5,621 bases of DNA from Hallerella sp963597395 (lineage in GTDB: Bacteria > Fibrobacterota > Fibrobacteria > Fibrobacterales > Fibrobacteraceae), in the NCBI GenBank assembly GCA_963597395.1, contig CAVBPX010000087.1, positions 1-5,621 of the forward strand, read 5' to 3'. A program made the position numbers and the translations under genes. Below, one piece after another: positions 1 through 5,538 of the stretch. Positions within the stretch are counted from its first letter, which is position 1. Every line of letters begins with the position of its first letter. Below the pieces are notes generated by a model, which worked only from the letters and a program-made list of their open reading frames with translations, was not told the DNA's origin and searched no databases.

Positions 1-56
1 CATCGCTTGGTCTCACTCAAATTTTCTTTACCAAAGCAATTTTTAGAGGTTCCCTT
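1..56 (+). repeat. Left copy of a long intergenic direct repeat (copy A1)
   Basis: The first 50 bases are identical to 2234-2283; after one mismatch the match continues for five more bases (CCCTT). The unit begins CATCGCTTGGTCTCACTC and ends AATTTTTAGAGGTTCCC. It contains an imperfect hairpin in which GCTTGGT (5-11) pairs with ACCAAAGC (30-37) with one bulged A. The copy may extend left of the window, since it begins at base 1. It lies outside any convincing gene. The open frame through it (TTG at 7) simply translates the repeat and has no ribosome binding site. Confidence 0.9.
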
Positions 57-76
57 ATCTAAACATCTAAAGGTCA

Positions 77-100
77 CCTCTAAAAATTCAATTTTCAAAA
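77..100. repeat. 24-bp repeat (copy B1), largely an inverted A-end
   Basis: These 24 bases (CCTCTAAAAATTCAATTTTC plus AAAA) recur exactly at 2170-2193. Their first half is the reverse complement of the end of the A repeat. Bases 76-88 (ACCTCTAAAAATT) pair perfectly over 13 bp with 111-123 (AATTTTTAGAGGT) across a 22-base loop, so B1 and the following partial A copy can form one large hairpin in RNA or cruciform in DNA. Confidence 0.85.
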
Positions 101-102
101 TA

Positions 103-127
103 ACCAAAGCAATTTTTAGAGGTTCCC
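103..127 (+). repeat. Partial direct copy of the A repeat (copy A2, 25 bp)
   Basis: Bases 103-127 repeat 30-54 exactly (ACCAAAGCAATTTTTAGAGG then TTCCC), so only the right half of the A unit is present. The match stops sharply on both sides. Together with B1 it gives an A-B-A arrangement at the left edge, which suggests a truncated or nested insertion of the same element, or a rearrangement between copies. Confidence 0.85.
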
Positions 128-171
128 AAAAAAGTTTCGATGGTTTTCTCACGCTTTTAAATATAGCGAAA

Positions 172-196
172 GAATTTGTCAAAAAATGACAAATTC
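172..196. other. Perfect 10-bp inverted repeat (hairpin or dyad)
   Basis: GAATTTGTCA (172-181) and TGACAAATTC (187-196) are perfect reverse complements separated by AAAAA. On the minus strand the structure lies about 55 bases beyond the stop codon of the membrane-protein gene and is followed by a short TTTC, so it could help end that transcript. It could instead be an operator-like dyad. It lacks the GC-rich stem and long T run of a classical terminator, so its role is unproven. Confidence 0.5.
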
Positions 197-223
197 ATGG
201 GGAAAATTTCAAGAAATATTCAC

Positions 224-243
224 GGGCGATTCAAAAACCGCCC
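224..243 (-). terminator. Possible weak terminator hairpin after the membrane-protein gene
   Basis: GGGCG (224-228) pairs with CGCCC (239-243) across a 10-base loop. On the minus strand it begins 7 bases after the stop codon at 251-253. The T-rich stretch lies in the loop rather than after the stem, so it is at best a partial terminator, perhaps acting with the 172-196 hairpin. Confidence 0.3.
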
Positions 244-250
244 CAAAGCT

Positions 251-943
251 TTAGGCATTAGCGGGGAGAGCGTCTCCGTCTCCAGCACCGTCATCGTTCG
301 ACAGCAAATTGTCGCGCCAATTTCCGAAGTGCCTGTTCACAAAGCCGAGGACGATGCCCACCAAAAAGGCGGCCACAATCGTTCCGACACCGACGCTTCC
401 GAGCGAGTGCAGAAGAAGCGCACAGACGACGAGGGAAACGGCGACCATCGAGACGTCAAACCCGACCTTCACCCGGTGAAACTGGAACCCGGTGACCTTC
501 GAAACGGCCAGCATCGCGCCTTCCCCGGCAAGCGGCATCACGTTCGCCGGCATGTAAAAGAAGATTCCGACGGCAATGAGCACTACGCTGAGAAGCGTGA
601 ACACAATCCGAACGAGGAAGCTGTCCGGAGTCGGCAAAAATCCGACGCCCCAGTTGCAAAGCGTCGTAAAATACCCGAAAATCACGCCGACAAGAATCTG
701 GAGCAGGTTCACCGTCTTGAACTTTTTCCGCAAAAGGAGCATTTGAAGCGCCACAAGCCCCATGTGAAAAAGAATCGTCGCCTTTCCCATTTCGATGCCC
801 CAGACGCACGTCATCGTGTAAGGGATGCTGCTGACAGGAGATACGCCCAGATTGGACTTGACAGAAAGCGCAATGCCCGCAGTCATAATAAAAAGCCCGA
901 CAAAATACATGGCAAGTCGGACATGCAAATTGAAACGATTCAA
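251..943 (-). CDS. YczE/YitT-type integral membrane protein (DUF6198-like)
   Basis: This predicted inner-membrane protein of about 230 residues has six hydrophobic helices, at roughly residues 10-28, 54-71, 79-96, 109-131, 160-181 and 185-203. After helix 1 comes NLGVSPVSSIP (31-41), and after helix 4 comes MPANVMPLAGEG. Both resemble the conserved loops of the YczE/YyaS/YitT group, whose members are mostly of unknown function and sometimes described as possible transporters. The tail is short and acidic (NDDGAGDGD). The frame stays open upstream to 1444, but that extension is antisense to the nuclease gene. I chose the TTG at 943 because GAGG lies six bases upstream; this gives a short basic N-terminus before helix 1. 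ATG at 910 is the alternative but would cut into helix 1 and has no clear Shine-Dalgarno. The gene diverges from the Rpn gene. Family assignment is fairly sure; substrate and role are unknown. Confidence 0.82.
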   Translation of the reverse strand: MNRFNLHVRLAMYFVGLFIMTAGIALSVKSNLGVSPVSSIPYTMTCVWGIEMGKATILFHMGLVALQMLLLRKKFKTVNLLQILVGVIFGYFTTLCNWGVGFLPTPDSFLVRIVFTLLSVVLIAVGIFFYMPANVMPLAGEGAMLAVSKVTGFQFHRVKVGFDVSMVAVSLVVCALLLHSLGSVGVGTIVAAFLVGIVLGFVNRHFGNWRDNLLSNDDGAGDGDALPANA

Positions 944-1096
944 AACAAGCCTCGATTTTTCGCGCCCAAAGTTAGAAAATTTCGAAAATACGGCAAGATG
1001 GAAAAAATGTTCATTTTTCGCGGTCAAATTCTCTTTTTCCCGATTTCGGGCGTTTTTAAAACGGACTTGCCATTTTTTAGGCCATAGGAGGCTTAT
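944..1096. promoter_or_regulatory. AT-rich divergent intergenic region with two short dyads
   Basis: This spacer must carry the leaders of both the leftward membrane-protein gene and the rightward Rpn gene. It contains AAAAATG-TT-CATTTTT (about 1013-1028) and CCCGA-TT-TCGGG (1039-1050), the latter followed by CGTTTTT on the plus strand. No sigma-70 promoter stands out. On the minus strand TTGCCG with AACTTT 17 bases later is a weak candidate for the membrane gene. The assignment as a regulatory region rests on gene layout more than on motifs. Confidence 0.35.
1086..1091 (+). promoter_or_regulatory. Strong ribosome binding site of the Rpn gene
   Basis: AGGAGG is a full Shine-Dalgarno sequence five bases before the GTG at 1097. 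It decides the start. The overlapping ATG at 1095 opens a different frame whose product is unlike the family, whereas GTG opens the frame encoding the recognisable nuclease domain. Confidence 0.75.
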
Positions 1097-1862
1097 GTGC
1101 CAAAGGACAGGTCCCTCGAGGAGCTCCGCGAGCAGTTTCGCGGCGCCCACTATCTCGATCCCAAGTGCAACCCGGCGTTCCTCGCCCTTCTCGGAAAGGA
1201 GGACGCGCTCATCAGTTTTCTGAACGCGACGCTTCGCCTCGAAGGAAGCGACCGCATCGAATCGCTCCGCTTCCAGACGGAGATGCCCGCGGACTTCCGC
1301 ATTCCAGACCCGTTCCGCGTCCGGTTCGACATCCACGCGCGGACGCGCGACAACCGCTATTTCGATGTCGAGATGCAAAAGATCCGGGGCGAAAGCTATG
1401 TCGATCGGATGCTCCTTTACAATGCGGTCATGCATCAGGTCCAAGAAGGATTTCGATAGCGAATGCAGGCTCGGGAAAGCACCCCGGAAAGACCGCGAGG
1501 CCTTCCGCTACACAGTCCCCACCGTCTATTCCCTGTGGATTTGCGACTTTTCGCTGGACGAACTCCGGGAATTCGGGGAATATCGCGATGAATGGTTCGT
1601 CTGCAGCCGTAACGCGATTTCGCACGGAAGGGCGAAGCCCATCGGGGGCAAAAATAAGTATATTATCTACGAGCTGGAGAAGTTCCGCAAGACAAAGGGC
1701 GAACTGAAGACGACCGAGGACAAGTGGCTTTTTGTCCTGGCGAACGCCGGCAAGGACCCGGAACTTCCCGAATTCAGCGACGACGTGTTTGCGGACGCAC
1801 TCCGCCGAATCGAGGTGCACTCCGCGGACAGGGAACTTCTTTCGGAACAGGGCAGGTATCTG

Positions 1863-2120
1863 ATGGACATGGATTACGTGAGGACATGCGCCGCGCAGCA
1901 AGTTCTGCGGGCCGAGCGCGAAGCCGAGGCAAAAGTTGTGGCAGCCGAGGCAAAAGTCAAAGCCGCAACCAAGGCCGCTACCAAAGCAGCCGAAACGGCC
2001 GAAACCGCCGCCATCAACATGGCGAGGGCCTGCCTTTCCCTGGGAAAGCTCACGGACAGGGAAATCGCCAAATGCTCGGGGCTTTCCCTTCGAAAGGTCC
2101 AGATGCTGAAAAAGTCCTGA
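1863..2120 (+). CDS. Candidate internal RpnS-like small protein (85 aa) inside the Rpn gene
   Basis: In E. coli, rpn genes also make a short C-terminal protein (RpnS) from an internal start, which inhibits the full-length toxic nuclease. Here ATG 1863-1865 lies in the frame of the C-terminal half and is preceded by GGCAGG (1851-1856) six bases upstream, a plausible ribosome binding site. It would yield 85 residues beginning MDMDYVRTCAAQQVL, spanning the Ala-rich helical stretch and the HTH-like end, similar in extent to RpnS. If the upstream frameshift is real, this product could still be made while the full nuclease is not. No direct evidence of translation can be had from sequence; a second in-frame ATG two codons later is also possible. 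Confidence 0.4.
   Translation: MDMDYVRTCAAQQVLRAEREAEAKVVAAEAKVKAATKAATKAAETAETAAINMARACLSLGKLTDREIAKCSGLSLRKVQMLKKS
1922..1957 (+). repeat. Short in-frame tandem repeat in the Rpn coiled-coil region
   Basis: AGCCGAGGCAAAAGT occurs at 1922-1936 and again at 1943-1957, a period of 21 bases or seven codons, which matches the heptad of a coiled coil (AEAKV-VA / AEAKV-KA). It is followed by degenerate AATK/AAET units to about 2012. This sort of variable low-complexity segment can grow or shrink by slippage. Confidence 0.6.
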
Positions 2121-2140
2121 GGGAGAATGATTCGGGAACG

Positions 2141-2160
2141 GTCGCCTGCACAAGGGCGAC
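2141..2160 (+). terminator. Hairpin downstream of the Rpn gene
   Basis: GTCGCC (2141-2146) and GGCGAC (2155-2160) form a perfect 6-bp stem with an 8-base loop, 20 bases after the Rpn stop codon. It is followed by TTATGGG rather than a T run, so it may be a weak terminator or an RNA-stabilising stem. Confidence 0.35.
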
Positions 2161-2169
2161 TTATGGGCT

Positions 2170-2193
2170 CCTCTAAAAATTCAATTTTCAAAA
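2170..2193. repeat. 24-bp repeat, right copy (B2)
   Basis: It is identical to 77-100. Its first 12 bases (2170-2181) are the reverse complement of 2271-2282 in the following A copy, so a 12-bp stem with an 89-base loop is possible. The same B-then-A order seen at 77-127 is thus repeated at the right edge of the membrane-protein plus Rpn segment. Confidence 0.85.
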
Positions 2194-2233
2194 ATTTGGT
2201 TGCGACACTTCGCGCTGGTTCGTCCCGTCCTGC

Positions 2234-2289
2234 CATCGCTTGGTCTCACTCAAATTTTCTTTACCAAAGCAATTTTTAGAGGTGCCCTT
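2234..2289 (+). repeat. Right copy of the long intergenic direct repeat (A3)
   Basis: Bases 2234-2283 are identical to 1-50; after one mismatch (G for T) CCCTT follows in both. With the left copy it brackets a 2.2-kb segment. The open frame starting at TTG 2240 shares its first 16 residues with the one starting at 7 only because both read the repeat. No Shine-Dalgarno precedes either, so the sequence is treated as non-coding. Confidence 0.9.
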
Positions 2290-2320
2290 TTTTGATTTAC
2301 GAAAAGACACTGTTCCTATC

Positions 2321-2349
2321 TTCGCCAGTATTTTAATTACCTTTATAAT
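2321..2349 (+). promoter_or_regulatory. Likely sigma-70 promoter of the restriction gene
   Basis: A perfect -10 hexamer TATAAT lies at 2344-2349. The -35 position at 17-bp spacing is TTCGCC (2321-2326), matching the consensus at only three of six bases. Transcription would begin near 2356, leaving a leader of roughly 45 bases before the ATG at 2400. The leader contains GGGA-ACTG-TCCC (2359-2370), a 4-bp dyad that could be an operator or simply chance. Confidence 0.5.
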
Positions 2350-2399
2350 CAACAATAAGGGAACTGTCCCCGGAACATTTCGATGCAGTGGTAAATTTT

Positions 2400-5300
2400 A
2401 TGCTGAAAGACGGCCTTTACGAGCAACTTGTCAATAATTCGCTTCAAGAAGAAATCAACAGCGCTGACCGGGATAAGGTTGACATCCGAACATCATCGTT
2501 TGCGGAAGAAAATGCTCCGGAAATTCTTTCCCGATACGTCGCAAATGTTTTAAAGCGACATTTAACACAACTCGGAGAATCCGAAAAAGACGAGCCTGTT
2601 TTACAGCAACTGAAAGCGACCAACCGCATTTTGACGACACTGCAAGCGGAATGCGGCGAACTTCTGCCTTTTGAAAATAAAGATCTCCAGCTTGACGCCG
2701 TCTTTCACAAGGAAAACAGCATTCTTTCCATTGACCCAAAGGCTTCCATCATCCGGCCAGAAACCTCCCTGGTAAACAGTTCCCTTTTTACGGGAGCGGA
2801 CAAGGAGCCTCAAATGTTTTCGGAGCTGAAAAAAGAGATTCTTTCCTGCAACCGCATTTCCATGCTCGTATCCTTTATCAAATGGAGCGGACTGCGAATT
2901 TTGATAGACGAACTTCGGGAATTTACGCAAAACGGAGGCACCCTGCAGGTCGCGACAACGTCCTACATGGGAGCAACCGACGCAAAGGCAATCGAGGAAC
3001 TTTCAAAGCTTCCCAATACGGAAATTAAAATCAGTTACGATACCACGCGTACAAGATTACACGCCAAAGCTTACCTCTTTGAACGGGATACGGGCTTTAC
3101 AACGGCCTACGTCGGATCATCCAACATATCCAATGCGGCGCTTTCAAGCGGCCTGGAATGGAACCTGAAAATTACGCAAAAATCCCTCCCTGAAATTTTC
3201 AAAAAAATTCGGGCAAATTTTGAACTTTACTGGAATTCAAAAGATTTTGAACTCTATACTCACAAAGATCTGGAACGGTTAAAAGCGGCTCTTGGCGCAG
3301 AAAAGAACCTCAAGCTTCCGCCAGCCCGCTATGCCTTTGAAATTCGGCCGTTTGCGTTTCAGCAGGAGATTCTCGACAACCTACAAACCGAAAGGGAAAT
3401 TCACGATCGCAACCGGAACCTGGTCGTTGCCGCGACGGGAACAGGCAAGACCGTTATTTCCGCCTTGGATTATAAGGCTTTTTGCAAAAAGAATCCGAAA
3501 AGCCCGGCACGACTTCTGTTTGTCGCCCACCGCGAAGAAATTCTTGAGCAGAGCATTGAAACGTTCCGCGCCGTTTTAAAAGACCCGAATTTTGGCGAGA
3601 TGCTCGTGGGTAGCCATACGGCAAGCGGTCTGGATCATCTGTTCATTTCCATCCAAACTTTCAATTCCAAAAATTTTTCGGAAAAAACAAGTCCCGATTT
3701 TTACGATTACATTGTCATTGACGAGTTTCATCATGCGGCGGCACCTTCCTACCAAAAACTTTTGGGATATTACAATCCAAAGATTCTGCTCGGGCTGACG
3801 GCAACCCCGGAACGAATGGACGGTCAAAACATTCTCGAATATTTTGGCGGAAAAATCGCCGCGGAGATTCGCCTTCCCGAAGCCATCGATCGAAAGCTTC
3901 TTTCGCCGTTCGAATATTTTGGCGTCACGGATACCGTTGACCTCAGCGGACTAAAATGGTCACGCGGAGGCTATGACAAGGCAGAGCTCGAAAACGTCTA
4001 TACGATGAACTCCATCGTTTCCAAGCGCCGGGCAGAGCTTATCGCAAATTCCGTTTTAAAATATGTAGCGGACATTGAAGCCGTCAAGGGACTCGGATTT
4101 TGCGTTTCCATCGCCCATGCAAAGTTTATGAGCGAACAGTTCAATTCCATGGGAATTGCATCCATGGCGCTTTCCGGGAAAAGTGACGATTCGGAACGTT
4201 TGAATGCAAAAAAGCGAATCGTTTCCGGAGAGCTGAAATTCATCTTCGTGGTGGATCTGTATAACGAAGGCGTTGATATTCCGGAAATCAACACGGTTCT
4301 TTTTTTGCGTCCGACCGAATCGCTGACGGTCTTTTTACAACAACTCGGGCGCGGTCTTCGACTTTCGGAAGGAAAGGACTGTTTGACGGTTCTCGATTTT
4401 ATCGGCCAGGCGAACAAGCGCTATAACTTTGAAGAAAAATTCCGGGCACTCCTTTCGCATTCGCACAAAAGCATTCTGCACGAACTTGAAAAAGGATTCC
4501 TCTCTGTTCCCAAAGGCTGTTACATCCAGCTCGAAAAGAAAGCGTCGGAATATATTTTTGAGAACATCCGATCAAACCTTAAAAACGCTCTTGTCGAAAG
4601 AATCCGGACTTTTGAAGAGGATTCCGGACTAGCCCTTTCGCTTTCCCATTTTTTGGAATACCATCATTTGAGCCCGACGAGACTCTACAAAAAGGATTGT
4701 TCCTTTTCCAGACTATGCGTACGGGCAGGCATTTCTAAGGACTTTAACGATCCCGACGAGATACTTTTTTCAAAAGCCCTCGGGCGTTTTTCCCAAATCG
4801 ACTCTCGAAGATTCATCCGGTTTATTTTGGAAATCCTGGACGGCGGATTAAAAAGCGCCTACACGAAAGAGGAAAAACGTTTTTTGCAAATGCTCCGGTA
4901 CACGCTGTGGGGCGAAAATCCAAAGGATCTTCACTTCGAATCCCCGGAAGAAGCCATTCGGAAAATGCTGCAGAACAAAACTCTTTGCCGGGAGCTGCGC
5001 GAACTTCTGAAATACAACTTCGAAAAAATCGACTTTATCGACGCTCCGCTCGAGCTTGGTTTTGCGTGCCCGATCGACCTCTACTGTTCCTATTCGAGAG
5101 ACCAGATTCTCGTCGCATGCGACTTTATGAAACCGAGTTCCATGCGCGAAGGCGTCAAATATCTTCCCGAAAAGCATCTGGACCTGCTGTTCGTCACGCT
5201 GAACAAGTCCGAAAAGGACTATTCCGAGACGACGCTCTACAATGATTATTCCATTAGCGAGACACTTTTCCATTGGCAAAGCCAAAGTACAACGTCCGAC

Positions 5301-5537
5301 ACGTCCGAAACCGGGAAGCGCTACATCAACGGTCACCGTTCAGGAAATACGGTTGTTCTTTTTGTCCGCGAAAACAAAAAGGACGACGAAACGGGACTCA
5401 CGCCCTCTTACACATGCCTCGGAAAAGCCGTATGCGTCGCGCACGAAGGCTCCTCCCCCATCAACATCACCTGGGAGCTTGAACATCCCATTCCGGCAAA
5501 ATACCTGAAGAAGACGAACAAGCTGATGGTCGGATGA
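2400..5537 (+). CDS. SauUSI-like type IV restriction enzyme: PLD nuclease-SF2 helicase-DUF3427
   Basis: This is a predicted cytoplasmic ATP-dependent modification-dependent endonuclease of 1045 residues. An N-terminal extension (about 1-135) precedes a phospholipase D-type nuclease domain: LHAKAYLF supplies H221 and K223, YVGSSN supplies S240 and N242, with E253 in GLEWN. The helicase follows: Q-motif-like FAFQQEIL (318-325), Walker A ATGTGKT (345-351), VAHREE, DEFH box (441-444), LTATPER (466-472), motif V NEGVDIPEINTVLF and motif VI QQLGRGLR (647-654). All catalytic residues look intact. From about 696 to the end lies a DUF3427-type region including LFHWQSQ, LFVRENK and ITWELEHPIP. S. aureus SauUSI has the same order (about 950 residues) and cuts DNA containing 5-methyl- or hydroxymethylcytosine after ATP-driven translocation; target specificity here is unknown. 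No methyltransferase is nearby, as expected for type IV. I chose ATG 2400 because MLKDGLYEQL looks like a family N-terminus; GTG at 2388 would add four residues. Neither has a strong Shine-Dalgarno. Confidence 0.92.
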   Translation: MLKDGLYEQLVNNSLQEEINSADRDKVDIRTSSFAEENAPEILSRYVANVLKRHLTQLGESEKDEPVLQQLKATNRILTTLQAECGELLPFENKDLQLDAVFHKENSILSIDPKASIIRPETSLVNSSLFTGADKEPQMFSELKKEILSCNRISMLVSFIKWSGLRILIDELREFTQNGGTLQVATTSYMGATDAKAIEELSKLPNTEIKISYDTTRTRLHAKAYLFERDTGFTTAYVGSSNISNAALSSGLEWNLKITQKSLPEIFKKIRANFELYWNSKDFELYTHKDLERLKAALGAEKNLKLPPARYAFEIRPFAFQQEILDNLQTEREIHDRNRNLVVAATGTGKTVISALDYKAFCKKNPKSPARLLFVAHREEILEQSIETFRAVLKDPNFGEMLVGSHTASGLDHLFISIQTFNSKNFSEKTSPDFYDYIVIDEFHHAAAPSYQKLLGYYNPKILLGLTATPERMDGQNILEYFGGKIAAEIRLPEAIDRKLLSPFEYFGVTDTVDLSGLKWSRGGYDKAELENVYTMNSIVSKRRAELIANSVLKYVADIEAVKGLGFCVSIAHAKFMSEQFNSMGIASMALSGKSDDSERLNAKKRIVSGELKFIFVVDLYNEGVDIPEINTVLFLRPTESLTVFLQQLGRGLRLSEGKDCLTVLDFIGQANKRYNFEEKFRALLSHSHKSILHELEKGFLSVPKGCYIQLEKKASEYIFENIRSNLKNALVERIRTFEEDSGLALSLSHFLEYHHLSPTRLYKKDCSFSRLCVRAGISKDFNDPDEILFSKALGRFSQIDSRRFIRFILEILDGGLKSAYTKEEKRFLQMLRYTLWGENPKDLHFESPEEAIRKMLQNKTLCRELRELLKYNFEKIDFIDAPLELGFACPIDLYCSYSRDQILVACDFMKPSSMREGVKYLPEKHLDLLFVTLNKSEKDYSETTLYNDYSISETLFHWQSQSTTSDTSETGKRYINGHRSGNTVVLFVRENKKDDETGLTPSYTCLGKAVCVAHEGSSPINITWELEHPIPAKYLKKTNKLMVG

Positions 5538-5538
5538 T

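Larger units (their letters stand above)
1097..2120 (+). pseudogene. Rpn-family recombination-promoting nuclease/transposase, frameshifted
   Basis: Rpn proteins are PD-(D/E)XK endonucleases that promote RecA-independent recombination in E. coli. The first frame (1097-1459) encodes the nuclease core: YLDPKCNPAFLALLGKED, LISFLN, then RFDIHAR with D78 and FDVEMQ with E92 and Q94, the usual D...ExQ pattern. It ends at TAG 1457-1459. The rest of the protein (YSLWICDFSLDELREFGEY onward) continues in the next frame to TGA at 2118-2120. The frames overlap and join in register if one base is removed near 1440-1450 (for example one C of GGTCCAAG), giving a product of 340 residues, normal for the family. 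The C-terminal part has an Ala/Lys/Thr/Glu-rich, probably coiled-coil stretch and an HTH-like end (LTDREIAKCSGLSLRKV). A disabling one-base insertion is the simplest reading; a sequencing error or +1 ribosomal frameshifting are alternatives. Start is GTG with a strong Shine-Dalgarno. Confidence 0.85.

Noticed and set aside
1..127. A CRISPR array, because of repeated similar units
   Set aside because: The copies are unevenly spaced, truncated and partly inverted, there are no regular spacers, and no cas gene is present.
7..189. A 60-residue frame sharing its N-terminus with the frame at 2240-2437
   Set aside because: The shared residues are only the translation of the DNA repeat. There is no ribosome binding site, and the frames diverge as soon as the repeat ends.
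176..1087. A 303-residue open frame on the plus strand
   Set aside because: It is antisense to the membrane-protein gene, and the product is highly charged and low in complexity (His, Arg, Lys, Asp rich) with no recognisable domain, typical of the shadow of hydrophobic codons.
944..1444. The upstream extension of the membrane-protein frame to a TTG at 1444
   Set aside because: The extra 167 residues are antisense to the Rpn nuclease core and do not resemble the family, whose members begin just before the first membrane helix.
1097..2120. An IS element with programmed -1 frameshifting (IS1 or IS3 type)
   Set aside because: The shift needed is +1, there is no slippery A-rich heptamer, the protein is a PD-(D/E)XK Rpn type rather than a DDE transposase, and no matching terminal inverted repeats with target duplications are visible.
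1428..2153. A 241-residue minus-strand open frame opposite the Rpn gene
   Set aside because: It is Gly/Phe/Cys-rich shadow sequence with no known motif, and the opposite strand has clear family motifs.
4848..5336. A 162-residue minus-strand frame within the restriction gene
   Set aside because: It overlaps the DUF3427-type region, whose plus-strand motifs are clearly coding; the antisense product shows no domain.
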